Below are positions 13,788 through 27,600 of a stretch of DNA of 64,000 nt, in pieces. Numbering within the stretch: position 1 is the first letter of the stretch; each line of letters opens with the position of its first letter. The stretch comes from Tubiluchus corallicola (taxonomy: Eukaryota; Priapulida; Priapulimorpha; Priapulimorphida; Tubiluchidae). The stretch is taken from NCBI GenBank assembly GCA_030141605.1, contig JAQGDQ010000032.1, forward strand, positions 786,065 to 850,064, given 5' to 3'. Below the pieces are notes generated by a model that worked only from the letters and a program-made list of their open reading frames with translations, was not told where the DNA came from and searched no databases. Position numbers and translations under genes: made by a program.

Positions 13788-14394
13788 AGCAAAACCGGAC
13801 ACAATCTTGAACTGTAAGTCAAAACAATCTACTCTTTAAAATATTGAAAAGGAAGATACTATTTTTTCAAAAATGACCTACGTGAAAGAATTATTACGTA
13901 TTATTACAAACACAATTTACGTTCGCGCCACTAGTTCTTCGCCGTTACATGCATTTCGCCATTCGCTAGTTAAACGGGCACTAGCGCCTGTATTTGGGAG
14001 GTGCATTACACAAAAACAGGTACTGTACCTCTCAGTTCACAGTTCAGATGTGTTAGTTTCTGACGAACTCCGCACGTTCAATAGCTGATGTGTGGCACAG
14101 CGTTAAATTGAAATTTGAATTTTTATGTTAAAACTTGCTTAGTTCTGGTACAACAAACTGAATATGGTGCAGCAGCACCGTACTTCAATTTTCGCTTTCT
14201 TGCTGTTGCTGTTGAAAATTATGTTAGTTTATGATGCCATCAATAGTTGGACTCGCCCGCCGTTAATTAAGTTTTTAATCTATTATTTAATTATCGGAAA
14301 CGCTTTTGCAGTATTAATCGTGTTAAAATGTATACCTTTTATCGGACTTGAAACTTGAAATGGGGTAGTATGTGTAAAATCATCCTGTCTTCCT
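13788..14394 (+). mobile_element. TTAA-flanked miniature DNA transposon, copy A
   Basis: One of three copies in this window (others at 18196-18792, minus strand, and 48780-49372, plus strand). The left end reads AGCAAAACCGGACAC directly after TTAA; the right end reads CCTGTCTTCCT followed by TTGA, a decayed TTAA. Internal blocks such as TTAATTAAGTTTTTAAYCTA and CGCTAGTTARAC are shared with the other copies. TTAA target sites occur in the piggyBac and Kolobok superfamilies. The AGG-type terminus fits Kolobok better, but that is an inference. A 64-codon frame at 14164-14358 is partly open in copy B but broken in copy C, so no protein is claimed. Confidence 0.75.
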
Positions 14395-17300
14395 TTGAGA
14401 TATAATCTACATAGCTGTAGATGAATAACTATGCACGTGAACACTTTGTTGTAAATCGGCCCGACGACTAATTTTTACATAAGCACAATTAAACACAAAG
14501 ATCTAATCAGCTAGAATAGCAGAATTTCTGAGTGAGCTGCAAAAGCTTTGCTATGCGTGCCTACGTGCTGTCCACCAATTTACGTTTTTTTAAATACGGC
14601 CGCAGCCAGGTTCATTTCGCGGGAGAAACAAAAGATATAGATTAGATCTCTTTTGCATTTTTAAGCAGGGCATTTTTGCACGTATATTGAGTGGTAATTT
14701 CAATACTTCTAACTGTAGATATATATTAAAATACAATGAATGTCGTTTGAGGGTTGCTTTTTCCTTTAAAGATATTAAATATTGCTGTTATTTCTTACGA
14801 AGTGTCTGCAGCTTCATAATTACATAGAACAACGAAGTATGTGTCACTAATCGGAGTATTCTAGAATGACATTACGAAGAAACTCATTAGTCACACACAG
14901 GTAAAAGGAACAGTAATTCTTCTATCGTTTCTCATTTCTTAATTTGTATATACACTTAGAAATGTCAGTACCATTCATCAATATCATCATTGTTATCACT
15001 AAGCCTCTATGGTGGGCGTACAGGCTTTGACAAAGGTAATTATATCAGCGGTGCTGCCAGGTAATCCTGTGATTCATCAACAGTCAAGCCTTTGATGTGC
15101 AGTATAAGAAACTCCTACCTACAGATTATTCATATTGCTCACTGTCACACTGAGATGTAGAAACACAGCAACTGCACTCTTCTCACGGCTGGAAGTTGTT
15201 CACAATAATTTTCACAGTTGATCCTAGTCAAAGTAATATGCCTCTTCTTGAATTTTTTATATTATTTTCTTATTGTCCTTTTTACAGAATTATTGTTTTT
15301 ATCTAATTTGACTAACTCACTGTACATTCAAGGCACGCAAAAATGTCAGGCTATCTTGCAGCCCAGTGCGTTTCTTTTCTTCTTTGTAGAATTCTCAAAT
15401 GAGTGCGATCACTAATTCTTTGCGTAGACTATTATCTTGGCCCATATCAATATTTTAATTAACGTTCGATGTACAGTTGACGTCGAATTTAAGAAAAATC
15501 ATTCGTTGATTGTTGATTTATTATTAGTAGATTGGTTTATTAAATAAACGGTTAGTTGCTTGATTGTTTGGTTGGTTGGTTAGTTTATTAGATGACTAGA
15601 TGGTGGGTGGATTAGTTAATTGGCTAATAAGTCAGTTGTTGGTTGGCTAAATGATCACAATTTCTGTTCGTGACATAGTCAAGAAAAATAGGTATTGGAT
15701 GAAAAGCCCGAATTCGAAAACGACATACAAGCGACAAACGACATACAAACAAAAGAACGAATTAGAACAAAATTTTGAAAAACGAAACAAGGACCAAGTA
15801 AAGACAGTTAAGATAAACTAGCATAAAACAATGTTCTTCCAGCCAGTAAAGACGAAAAATAGGACAACTGAATGCTCAAAAGCTTGTCTTAGGCGCCTAT
15901 ATATCTCGGTTTTAAGGCGCACAAATTAAGTTACAAATCTTTAGATGTAAGTATCTAATTATACATGGAAATTGTCAAGTCAATACGTCTCTCGTGTGTC
16001 CCTACACGCCCACGTGGCTTCTCTTGAAATCTAGATTCAGCTGGTACGTTGCCATGAGCAGCAAGCTCTCTTACGATCAAATACATCTTCACGCTAATTT
16101 GCTGCAAAAGTATTTGATCTTGGGCTAAATGTTCCGTTTCGGAAATTCTCGAGTGATGAGGAAGGAAATGGATTTCATACCTGCTGTAATTGCAATAGAG
16201 AGCATTATAAGGCTTACAATAATATGGTAAGACAAAGTGTCCTACTCTCTGACTTGCAAGTTGCAACTGCAGTAGTTTGCATGAACAATGGCGGAAATTG
16301 CACTTTACATGTGTTTTATTTCTCCAAGGCCGTTGTGTAACGAATTTTAATGGTCGCGGTGAATGATTTACACGGGCCTAAGATCCATGAACTGCGTAAT
16401 TAGTAAGTTTTAAAATTGCATTTGATTCACAACTAGCCTGCTATGCAATGGCTTCGTCACAATTTAGAGAAGGTCGTAAACTATTAATCAGGTTTTTGCA
16501 AGTCATCTATGCAGATTTGCGAATAAATTTACGTGACATTTAAATTTTAGCTTTTTGAATAAATAATGTTTATGAGTTTAAACAATGCAAGCTTGAAGTT
16601 AGAGAATTTTGTGTCATATGGTTACACTTACGATAAGTGACACCATGAACGTCACCAAGGAAGTGTAACTATACCACCTTTGGCTCTCGACACATGAAAT
16701 CTTTACTCTTGGCAGAACGGGGTTCCAAACGGTTAACCAATTTCACTAGTTCAACATTTAATTATAGCCAGAAACGTCAAAAACGTCAAAAGCATTGGAT
16801 TATCAATGCTATTGTCAACAGCTGTCACCACCACAAACTATAGTCGGCAAAGTCATTAAGATTTTCGTTGAGGTAAAATAATACAACACGGGATAAATCT
16901 AAGATGAAGGAGGGGTTTGACTGTAATGACAGACCAAAAACACTACTTGTATTTAGAGCATTAATCCTGAAAGGAAAGCACTTCTGTTGTAGAATGAAGG
17001 CAATTTCGGTACTTCCGACATAACTACTACTTGCAAATGCCTCGGAAATAAACTGATTGGATTAAAACAACTTTTTGACATTTGAACTAAATTAAAAGAG
17101 TTCTGAGAATTGAAGAAGTTCTTAGAATTGTTGTCACTGGGTGAGATTGCATATTATTTTTTGAAAATACCTACAACAATTTTCTGGTGTCATTTTGCGT
17201 TTCATATTGGCGCTAATCAAATCGAGTTAGTCGGGTAATGCAACCATGTTCGAGGTTCGGAAAATTTGTGAGCCGGTCGGATGCCATCGCAGAAGTACGT

Positions 17301-18195
17301 CCTATTAAATTAAGTTAAGCCGACGTGTTCGTCGTTTTTGCAGAAGCTGTGAAAAGACGAAACAATCACACAATCATGAAATTCTTGTACGCGAAGCCAA
17401 AAAATCGCTGATAAATTTGCTTTCGAGATCGATTCAGAAATATGAAGCCAAGTTTTCAGTGCAGTCGGAAAGCCAGATTTGACGGCCTGTTGAAAGCCAA
17501 AATTTTTGTTTTAACGCCAGGTTGTTAAACAACGTTGTCCAAGTATCGACAAGGCCAAAATACATGTAGAACCCGATATTTACGTTCATTTTTGCCCAGT
17601 AGATTAACTATATTGAACTATATTAAAATACCATAATAAAATATCGAGTGCTTCAAGAGTTCCCCATTATTTTACAGGAATATCGAAACAGCAACAACTG
17701 CTAATGAGATTGCCAGGAATCATTCCTGCAATTCGACCAAGGATTTTAAAATGTCCACTAATGGACTCAATATTTTTACTTACCAAAATAAAAATTTACC
17801 TAGATGGGATAAACGTTAAATTTTGAATCCCAGAATTCCATGTTATAATTTGCATTAATTGTGTTTGATGAGGCCTTGCGTAATTGGTGCCCTAAATATC
17901 CGTTGAATAAAAACCATCAACTGGCCCATTCATATTGTTTGGTAAACATTAAATTTGTTATTTTGTTCTCCAGTGCGTTGTTCTGTTTTTTAAATGACTG
18001 CAAAAACCTAGACCAACGCAACGATTTTGCAAATTTGCAAAAAAAAAACAGTTGCAAGTTTGAAACAGTCTGTAAACTATCAGTTTGAGCCATCATAGTA
18101 AATCTGTTAGTTCTTAGGCGAGAAAATGTAAATTCAAGGCGAATTGCTATGACTGTTAAACAATGTCTGAGTGTTATAATATTTCCGAGACTTAA
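14395..18195. other. Intergenic, one weak exon candidate
   Basis: Mostly AT-rich. It includes TTGGTTGG-type simple sequence at 15560-15660 and a hairpin at 16621-16669 with 9-bp perfect arms (GTTACACTT / AAGTGTAAC). The only coding candidate is the minus-strand exon at 15955-16183. Confidence 0.4.
15955..16183 (-). CDS. Possible terminal exon, protein unrecognised
   Basis: On the minus strand, a pyrimidine-rich acceptor ending ATTACAG|CAG precedes an open frame of about 75 codons that runs to a TAG at 15955-15957. The translated segment has a mixed, protein-like composition (for example SETEHLAQDQILLQQISVK), unlike the low-complexity frames around it. No family is recognised, no upstream partner exon was found, and no polyadenylation signal was confirmed. 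It may be chance. Confidence 0.25.
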
Positions 18196-18792
18196 AGGAA
18201 AACAGGATGACTTTTTATATCCTGCCCCATTTTGTAGTATGGTAAAAAGCACACATTTTAATGCTTATAATAAAACCAGGCGTTTCTGATAAATAAATAA
18301 TAGGTTAAAAACTTAATTAATAGCGGGCGAGCCCAACTAGTAATGTCACCACAATTGAAAATAATTTTCAACAGCAAAAACATTATACGAGTGTGTTACA
18401 CGTGTTTACAAAAGCGAAAAATTAGGGTACAATTGTACTGTACAACATTAAGTGTTATATATACAGAAATTCGGCAAATTTTAAGTTTAGTGAATTTAAA
18501 TTTTAACTTTTTCGCTGTGTTCACGCCTGAGGTCTGCACTACATCACAAACTAAACAACCGTGAAGTGAGAGGTACAGCACTTCTTTTTTGTAAAATGCG
18601 TTTCCGAGATGCTTGTCCTAGTAGTGCCTACCTGACTAGTGAATAGTGAAAGCGAAATTACATTTTTGTAATAATAATTCTTTTACATAAGTCATTCTTG
18701 AAAAAAATAGTATGTTCCCTTTCCCTATTTTACATGGTAGATTGTTTTGAGCGTACTAGTGTATAGTTTAAGATTGGGTCCAGTTTTTACTT
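18196..18792 (-). mobile_element. TTAA-flanked miniature DNA transposon, copy B
   Basis: Inverted relative to copies A and C. Its plus-strand left edge is TTAA followed by AGGAAAACAGGATGAC; its right edge is GGGTCCAGTTTTTACT followed by TTAT, a decayed TTAA. It aligns end-to-end with the reverse complement of 13788-14394 and shares blocks such as GGCGGGCGAG/AGCGGGCGAG and AATTTTCAACAGCAA. Confidence 0.75.
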
Positions 18793-19689
18793 TATGTAAA
18801 GTAAACCATACGTGGAAAACAAGTACATAAGTATAAACACTATATGAGCCCTTCTATACAGTTTGGCAGACTGAGGGCAGAACCCAGCACCAATGATATT
18901 GGTAATTGTGGCAGGAAGGGAACCTGGTTCATTATTGACAAAGGTATGCTTTCACTCGATGAAAGAAATAGCCTGATGATGATGATAGGTGAAACCACCA
19001 ATAAACGATCTCCCTGAAGTTACTTATCTACTTGTTTACCAAATCCAATGCTGCTTATCTCCTGACATTAACATTCCTTGCTTTATTAATTAGACTTTGG
19101 CTATTTAATAAAATTCTCTCACAACAATTAAAACATTTCACGTTGACAAACAATTTGTTGAGTTTTTCATCAAGAACACCTGCACAACCTGCGCATAAAG
19201 GTGCGTTAACTAAATTACCTTAATAAGAAATCGCAATAAAAATTGCTATATCGTACAGGGAGGTTGAAATCAATAATATCCCGTATTGAATAATAACGCA
19301 GTAATCGCCCATTAATCAAGTATTCTGTTTTTTCCATAATATTTTCATGTTCTCTTTCTGTTCATATTCTTGACTTCTCACATAGTCTTGAGTCAAAGTG
19401 GTACCGAAATGGTACTATAAAAAATCGTGGTTTGTAGAACTGGAAAAATTCCTTCCTATTTTGTTCTGTACTTTGTCGTGTAGGTTAATAAATACGCATG
19501 TGGTCAAAGGAACTTATACAGCGCATTTATTCATTTGTACGCTCGTTTCAAAATCAAACAAGGACAGAAGCCAAGGATACTGCATGTTTTCTCATGCATG
19601 GAAAACAAGCATATACAGATATGACAAGATTTTAGTCAAGTAGGTGGCGGTTTTGTAAGTCGTTGTTGCTATTTGGTATTTGACGTAGC
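18793..19689. other. Intergenic, nothing recognised
   Basis: Contains a 15-bp palindrome ACCAATGATATTGGT near 18890 and a short GAT run near 18975. No gene could be supported. Confidence 0.4.
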
Positions 19690-20613
19690 ATGAGTCTGCG
19701 CAGTAGTTGGATTGCCACATCCTGCAGCATCTTATTGTGCTTGCAGTGCTTTATTATGATGTGTTATGCTCCCGATGCTGAGGACATTGAGTACAAAAGA
19801 AGTGTGTGAAAAATATTCAGCGGCCACAGGCCCGCAATTAGACGCATCAGAGTTCGGTGTTATGAAGGGTGCGATTTTATGGTTGCCCAAATAATATTCA
19901 GGAAGCCATTTTTTGGGACTATCAGCACTGCATTGGACTACAAAGGCGGTTACAAAACGTGCACAGTTTACGGAAACGGTAAAAGCATCGTTTATTTTGT
20001 TATTGACTTCAACGGCTGCATGGTCAGATCACGCACTACGTCGTCTGGTACTCAGTATAGTACTATCATCTCTATCGAGTTTCCGTGGAAACGGAAGCAC
20101 TATTGTTTTCTAAGATATATCCTTAAGTGTTCTTCCTCCAGGCGTGGGTCCCCGCGTAACCCGCGAGCATCAAACGAACCGGAAACATGTTCAACCTTTA
20201 GAGAGAGTTGTACAGCAGGTTCACGCATGCGTATGGAGTGATTCCTCCTTGCCCAGGTGGGATGGTCTTTGACGGAGAGTATTGTGTTTCCACCGATGAT
20301 AGCAGAAACGGACGGTTATGGATGTCGATGCCCAGATGCACCTTGGGACACGGCTACTGATGGAACGTGTATTTCTCAGTTCCCAGCCTTGATGAGGGAT
20401 GATGGATCTTGTACCTGCATGGCAGATTCTGGTCAAGTGGAACTGACGGATGACGGCTGCGAGTGTCAATGCTTGAACGGAGATTGCTGTTTTGATGATG
20501 GCGGTGGTGTAGGCGAAGTTATTTGCCGATGCGACGATGGCTACATCGGATCTCTTTGCGACGTGCAAGAAGAAGAGGAAGAGGCAGAAGAAGAGGAAGT
20601 GACAGATATGTAG
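19690..20613 (+). pseudogene. ZP-domain plus EGF-like secreted-protein gene, broken reading frame
   Basis: From ATG 19690 a signal-peptide-like segment (hydrophobic core near SILLCLQCFIMM) runs 39 codons to an in-frame TGA at 19807-19809. The same frame then continues to 20241. It has a ZP-N-like pattern: IRVRCYEGCDFMV, then RKPFFGTI, KTCTVYGNG, IDFNGCMV and YILKC, giving four cysteines and the typical pxFxG block. Downstream, protein-like segments lie in other frames: CPGGMVFDGEYC in one and CRCPDAPW...CTCMADSG...CECQC...CRCDDGYIGSLC (to 20613) in another. The latter is EGF-like with an acidic tail. ZP proteins are secreted or membrane-tethered polymer-forming proteins. The stop and frame changes suggest a pseudogene or retrocopy. 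Sequencing indels or unrecognised short introns are alternatives. The region is GC-richer than its surroundings. Confidence 0.5.
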
Positions 20614-23600
20614 GAAGAGGAACAGGAAAACTGTTCCGTATTTGTTCTGCTTTGGCGATTTGTTTTACAAAAGGAAATGTAATGCCCACTAAAAAAATTC
20701 GTACTCCGCAATGTACGCATGATGCAAAATTTTCACTCGTAAAAATTAATTTCCTTAATTTAGATACAAATTAAATTAAGAAAAAGAGTATTCATCGTCT
20801 TTATTATTTTTCATTGCTTCTTAGAGTCTTGAAGGATCGCCCTGATAACTGCCAAGCCTTTTATCTAATTCGCAGTTTCTACAAACTATAAATTTACAAA
20901 TGTGTGACATTATTTTCGACCTGCAGAAAGAAAAACATATAGAACTGCAGTTTGCAAATTTTGTGTCACTTAAACACCAGCTATTTACACCTAAGAATAT
21001 CAAACACCAATGAGTAACTGTGTTTGCATACTTTGACAATTTCAATCATGTATTTTGTTTTTGCGCTAGATCATGATGGAACTAGATAGTAATTACAAAC
21101 ACAACATGGCTGCATGGTATAGTCCTACACATTCAGCACGACATTCTCGTTATAAGGGGAGCGGATATTTGACAATCACGAAGCACGATAGATCGCCCAC
21201 GCAATTGGGAAGCATTTGTATAATATGATTGATATCTTAATTTCTACAAGGCAATGAAGAGGTATTTCTCTGTTTAACATTACTTGCCTCTAAGATTACT
21301 GAGGTACTGAAGTGTCATCTAAAAAAGTTTACTCCTCGTATGCTTGACACAACAAGCAACAAGAAGTATGGGATAATTCACCACTAAAATAATTGATTAT
21401 GTCCACAAAATCAGTTGGAGAGTCACATATTTGGATTCACTCTTTCAATGTTAAGAAACTGCCTATTTTGTAAGCTCAAAGATTATTGGTCTAACTCATG
21501 GTCGAGAACTGAAAAGAAGCCATTATGGGAACGAATTAACAAAGTGAAATGACTGATGTGAATCTCACAAGTGTTTTATCCACAGCTTTCTCAACGTCTA
21601 ACATGGGTGGCGCAGTCACTACGACAAAATGTCGAACTCAAAATTATGAGCCAGCCAACGCTTACACTACTGCGATTACAAGCCACTAGTATTTTCTATT
21701 AAAATCTACCAAGTTTGATTAGTTTTACTCTCAAGTAAGCTTTCATTCTCCTAAAACAAGCAACATTGTGTTGCTTAGCATTAGAACATAGCCACATAGT
21801 CAATTTGCTCTTTGCTCAACTCATAATTTCCCAACAAACTGAATAAATCTCTACGAGTTAGCCGAAACACAGATTGCGCTATTATTTAGGTGAACTAGTT
21901 TCAAATTAATAAGAAGTCTAGATGTACGAAAGCCATGTTAAGTAAAATTGACCGTTTAACTTTCTTGTAAAAAATTGTCCAAATACTAAAATTTCGAATT
22001 TAACTTTATTATTTAATGCTTATTGATAAGCCTTATAAATAACTCCACATGATCACGTTTGACAAAATGACTCTTTGCTATCCACACATTAAAGGAAAAA
22101 TAATCCGCTAACAACAATTTGATTTTTTCCAATTACAATATTAGTTTTATTTACATTTGTGCAGCGGTATTTACAGAACCAATGCCAGCACTTATAATCA
22201 TCGATTGAATGCAAACTAATCCTTTAACCACACAGTCAAGTTTTTCCATGTCGAATTGAGCCATGCTGTGCACAAAAGCAGAACCAAATTAACTGCTGAT
22301 ATGTACTCACTGGGAGCTTCAAACAGCTAGAGTTTGCACACAGTAACTGCATTAAAGAAGCCAAGAGTGGGAAATAAAAATATTTTTGAAAATAAGTAAT
22401 AAGAAAAAACGTACAAACCGCAACTTAGTGGCAAATTTATACATGTAATTTCAAACAACAGATTGAAAATTTCATTTCGAACACACTGTTCACACAATTT
22501 ACAGTTGCAAAGATGGTGCTGTCACATTAATTTTCACAATTTTTTCTCGCAGTTGCCAATCTAGTCAACTTCAGTTATACTTAATGAACAAAAACCAAAA
22601 CAACAGTGGAAGAAAGACATTAAACTGTTTAAACAATTACATTAATAAATGACAAAAATACTGTTAAAGTTTCTATGTCAATTACTAGCCAAACTTGGAA
22701 AAGAACAAATTTTGGCTAAACTTGTTCAAGTAAAAATTTGGACTTTACTAGCGATATTTTTGTACAGAAGCAACTTCACAATCAAGGACAGCGTAATAGA
22801 TTACTTTCTATTTGATTAACAAATTTTATATGACAATAAGCACTAAACTAGGACACATACATCCAAGTGATTTATTGAAGTAGGAGAGGTGAAATGATTC
22901 TGTAAAAGCCTTTATGCCATACTTTAGTCAAGCGAAAAATCAGCTGGTGTTCACTAATTACTGAATATTTTTGCAGACTTTATATTCTGATTAAATGAAA
23001 ATCATTAATTACTGAATATTTTTGCAAACATATTCTAATTAAATGAAAAACTAACTTCTGACAACGCATTTTACACTTTCCTTCAAATGAAAATTGGTTC
23101 GGTTTAAATTTAACTATAGTTACATACATAATACTAACTTTATAATAATCAAATTTGTGTATATACACAATTATAAACTCGGTCTGTTTAGTAGAACATC
23201 ATAATATAACTTCAACAACTTGAATCAATAAACGCACTCGGATACACAAAATGCAATGAGAATAACCAACTTTTATAAATACAATCACATAATTTACATG
23301 GTAAGGTACTTAACAGGCATTGGTGTGTAATTACAAGTAATGAATTTGGTTTTTTCAAATCATATCATATAAAAATTTGGTCTTTATAACAAAAAAAATT
23401 AAGTAAATATAAGTATTCAAAATAAAATATTAGGTTTAACATACATGCTAATACAATAATTGTGTACACTCTGTAGGAAGACAAATGAAGAATAATAATG
23501 CTGATGATATTTTATAATTATAATTATAATGATAACCATATAAATTTATACTTTCAACAATGTGTATGTTAATATAATAGTGGAAGAGTTACCTCAATAA

Positions 23601-24651
23601 TATATTTAATCTGATGCATAACGATTATGAGATGACTGCTATATTTATAAATACATTGGGAATGCTTAGTTTTAATGACGAAGTACAGCCATAACACGTT
23701 TTTCTGCAAAGGACACCAGATTCAAAGAGCAACGATTGAAACACAGCATTACTCGCATAATACTAGTGCTGCCATCTCTTAGACACTTTAACTCAACTAA
23801 GGCTTGGGTCCGGTTCATTATGAAGACTGCTTTGTAACTACATTATATAAATGTGAAATCAATAAAACTGACCTCACTCAAAGATCTAAGGTCAAACCAA
23901 ACACTTAAAATTATTCAAAATATGGAAAGCAGCATAACAGCCATTTGACAATGTGCTAAATCTTCTTAAAAGCAACTGTTATTAAATCAAAATTATTTTT
24001 ACCTGCTTAAGCCTATTAGTTTAACAATCCTAACAATTTTGGTAGACGTAGCACAGTATTATCACAATTTGGAAACTGCACTTTTAAAATTACATTATTA
24101 CGATGCGACAACATCTAAAACTACAAATACTTTTGTTTCACATAACTTCCACATTGCTAAGTAAGAGCTGACATCAGGCACTGTCTGCAGCTATGAATCT
24201 GGAGATTAAGGAAATTCGTGACAAATACAATATGTAATTTTTATGAATTCTACGAATTGCCTAAATTTATATGTTAATGAAGGCTTAAAAAGTGAATTTT
24301 CTAGTGCTATTACTGGATTTAAACAATGAAATGACAAAGTATTTAAAGCTTAGACAACACTGTATCAAAACATATGCCTTGTCCCAAAAGTGAGCTAGCA
24401 ATCGACAGAAGTGAAACTATACTGCATGTTAATTAGTCCACTATTGACTGTCAGTTACTGTTTGCCTGATGCTAATCTGACACTGTAAGACATGCAAAAA
24501 CCCTTCAGGATAAATTAACAATCTGATAAAAGCTTCCTTGAAAAAAAGATTTATAACAAACACACCATGCTAATCAGAAAACACAAAATATTCAAGTAAA
24601 CCAGCAGTATCTCTATAATTATAAGTAACTTCAGCCAACTTGGATACACAA
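20614..24651. other. AT-rich intergenic DNA and probable ZNF511 3' UTR
   Basis: No coding region is seen. The part nearest 24652 must include the 3' UTR of the minus-strand ZNF511 gene. No polyadenylation site could be fixed. Confidence 0.4.
22958..23051. repeat. Two tandem copies of a ~50-bp unit
   Basis: The block ATTACTGAATATTTTTGCA followed by a TATTCTRATTAAATGAAAA-type end occurs twice, about 50 bp apart, with few differences. Confidence 0.7.
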
Positions 24652-27600
24652 TCATGAGTCCATTGAAAAGACTTCTTTGTCCACATCATTATTACCTTTG
24701 TCCATTGATTTGTGACCTTTGGCAAGAAAGTCCATATCTGCTGCCTTTACTTTTCCTTTTGATGGTTTTCCAGACTTCTTAAATCCCCTGCCGATGCCAC
24801 GTCCAAATGCAAACCCTTGAGGCAACCTGTCGTAACATTAACGCCAATATTGGTAACTAAATGACTTTGTAAAGGCTGGCATATACATGATTTATAAGTT
24901 GAGCTTCGACAGAAGCCAAGTTTAGCTAGGATGTTTCAATCGATATAATACATGAAGCATTTTACACCATCCTACTGGTGAACTAGCGACAACTCATAAA
25001 GACCAGCCAGTTTAAATGCAGAAATATTGAATTATGAGGTATGTTGTAAAGCTTTGATCAAAAAATAGCTATGTCACATCATAGGCTAGCTTGCAGTTAA
25101 TTGTAATAAACATCAGAAAGAAGTAGGTGACCATCCTCTAGCCAAATGATGAATTACGAACTGGCAAAAGCCATCAGTCAGCATTTAATGAAACTTCAGC
25201 ACTACATAACAATAAAATTATGGATATTGATCCCCATTAAGACATTAAATAAAAGAAATCTGGTTTCCAGAGAAAAGCAAACAACTATTGGGTTTTATGT
25301 AAAAAGTAATTGTAAATCTTAGCGACTAATGATACTGGTCAAAAAAATGAAGTTGAGCTGTTTTGCTACATATTTGCTCTATGACTTGATCAAAGATCGC
25401 GTACAAAAAATTTCACAACTAAGGAAATTAAGATGATGTGCACCCAGCCAACCCACCCTACAAATGTGCCTTATTTGAGACTTAAATCCCTGCAATAAAT
25501 AAGATGCATAAAAACTAGAAATTATGATTGCATGATGTAAAACATACTTTTTCCTTGCACCTTTATCAATATCAGCTGCTTCCAATTCCATTGGCATTGC
25601 TCCAGCAACTGCATGAGCAAATTCCGTAAGCCTGTTGAAAAATTTAACAACACATGCTGATTTAGTAACAGAAATCCACAGAGACTGCTACACTGTAAAC
25701 ACATTCAAGTTATATGACAAGTGAATCCCTACAGGTCCTTATAGCTCAATAAGTCAGCAGACTCTATACATCTTGTTCTAGTTTAATAATGATGCCAGCC
25801 CAGAAGGTGGATACAGTATCTCACTGGTTTGAAGCCTACATTACTAGAATCATTAGAAATCTAAGTTTGCTGCACACAGTGGAAAAGCTCTACTTCCATT
25901 GTCCTTCTGTAATAAATGTATGCAATAAGATTGGCCGAATAGTATTTACTGCAGTCATTGGTCAAAAGCTGCAGCCAGGCTGACATAGATTACACATGCA
26001 CTGCACATAACTAGCAGAACCGCTCAATTGATTTTATGAAAGTGGTCAGAGGCGTGCATGCAACCAATGTAACGTTTACATAACACTCACGCATACAGTG
26101 TCAAATATTAGCCTAAATACAGCACTTGTGAGATGGTACATGTTTAACAAATTTAATATGTGCTTCTTGCTTATAGTCTGTATTTTTCCACTACTCTTTT
26201 ACTATTTGACAATTTAGATTAACAGTCCTTTTTAAGTTTTTGTGTGAAATCTTACGTAATGCACCAAAACCAAAACACTGCTCTGATATACTAACTAAAA
26301 TGAATTAACTGGTGCATGGACAACTTTAAGCTCTTAAATGCACATCTGCTCAGCATAATTTAAACTTTTACGCATGTACAAGTAAAGTATGGATAGAAAT
26401 ATACATATTTGTGCTACCTTATCTACTGTTGGATATATAGTTGCAGACATATTTGAAATTTTTGGAATTCTACAATTTCCTTTAAAAAATATTAATGCTT
26501 CTACATTATCAATTCCTCACGTGCTAAGTAGCTATACTCATGTTTAAAATTAGCGTAGCTCGAAAAGATACAGCAATAAACTTTAACTAAATAACTTATC
26601 TAGATTCATCATGCAACACAATTGCAATAAATTTGTAAAAGAGTGCCAGAATCTATTACTTTTTAGCCTATTTGCTCCCCTACCTCTCTGAGACTGTTAT
26701 TTTGCCTACTATGTACTTTAATGTTTCTAATTGCTATTTAAACAATCAATACTCTATACTTAACTCTGCAATGTCCATGAGAAAAAGAAATTTGACTTGA
26801 TTTCACTCGGGGTTACATACGTATGTATTCATAAAACAATAATATAACAGCATTTAAAATTTATTAAACAAAGCACAATAAGATTTAAAGACATTTATCA
26901 ACGCCAAAACGACAAATAATTAAGTCCATGTAATTAAAAATTAGGATTCTATATTTGTAGTGTCATCTATACAATGATAGCAACAGCAAACAATTTTTGT
27001 CTGTTTCATAACTAAACTCCTACATGTAATTAACATTTCTAGTGTATTCTTCATCATGTGGGTTATCTCATTTTGGTGAGCAGTCAGCTGCTTTTGGTGA
27101 AGTGTAATTTCAAGTAAATTTTATTATACATGATTTTCCGCATTTGCATGAGTGTCAGCACATTACTATATATATATATATCAATACACATTCACGCATC
27201 AAAAATGTAAGCATTGATCATAAAATGTGCAAACCTATAAAGATAAAGCTAACCTAACATACAGTATGCAAAGTTGATTTACAACACAGACAATTAAACT
27301 TTTCTTATTCACGTGCTTAGCATGTACACTATGTTGAAATGCACACAGTGCAAACTTGATTACATAATACTTAGTATTTGGAAACAGGAACAAAAACAGC
27401 AAGTTAGTTTATTTGTCAAGTAAACACTGTTTGGTAAACTTTTGAAAAGGCAAAATAAGAACTAAGACTTACTTCTTTGTATCCTGCTTTACTTTATAGA
27501 AGCGAAAATCAGTGGGATATTTATGGAATTCAACCATGTGTTTTTTACGGATGTTGCTATCATGGAATCTTTCTTGGCATCCTTCAACCAAACACTGATA

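Noticed and set aside
14164-14358. 64-codon hydrophobic frame that could be a small membrane protein
   Set aside because: It lies inside transposon copy A; the frame is partly open in copy B but has stops in copy C, so there is no sign of a conserved protein.
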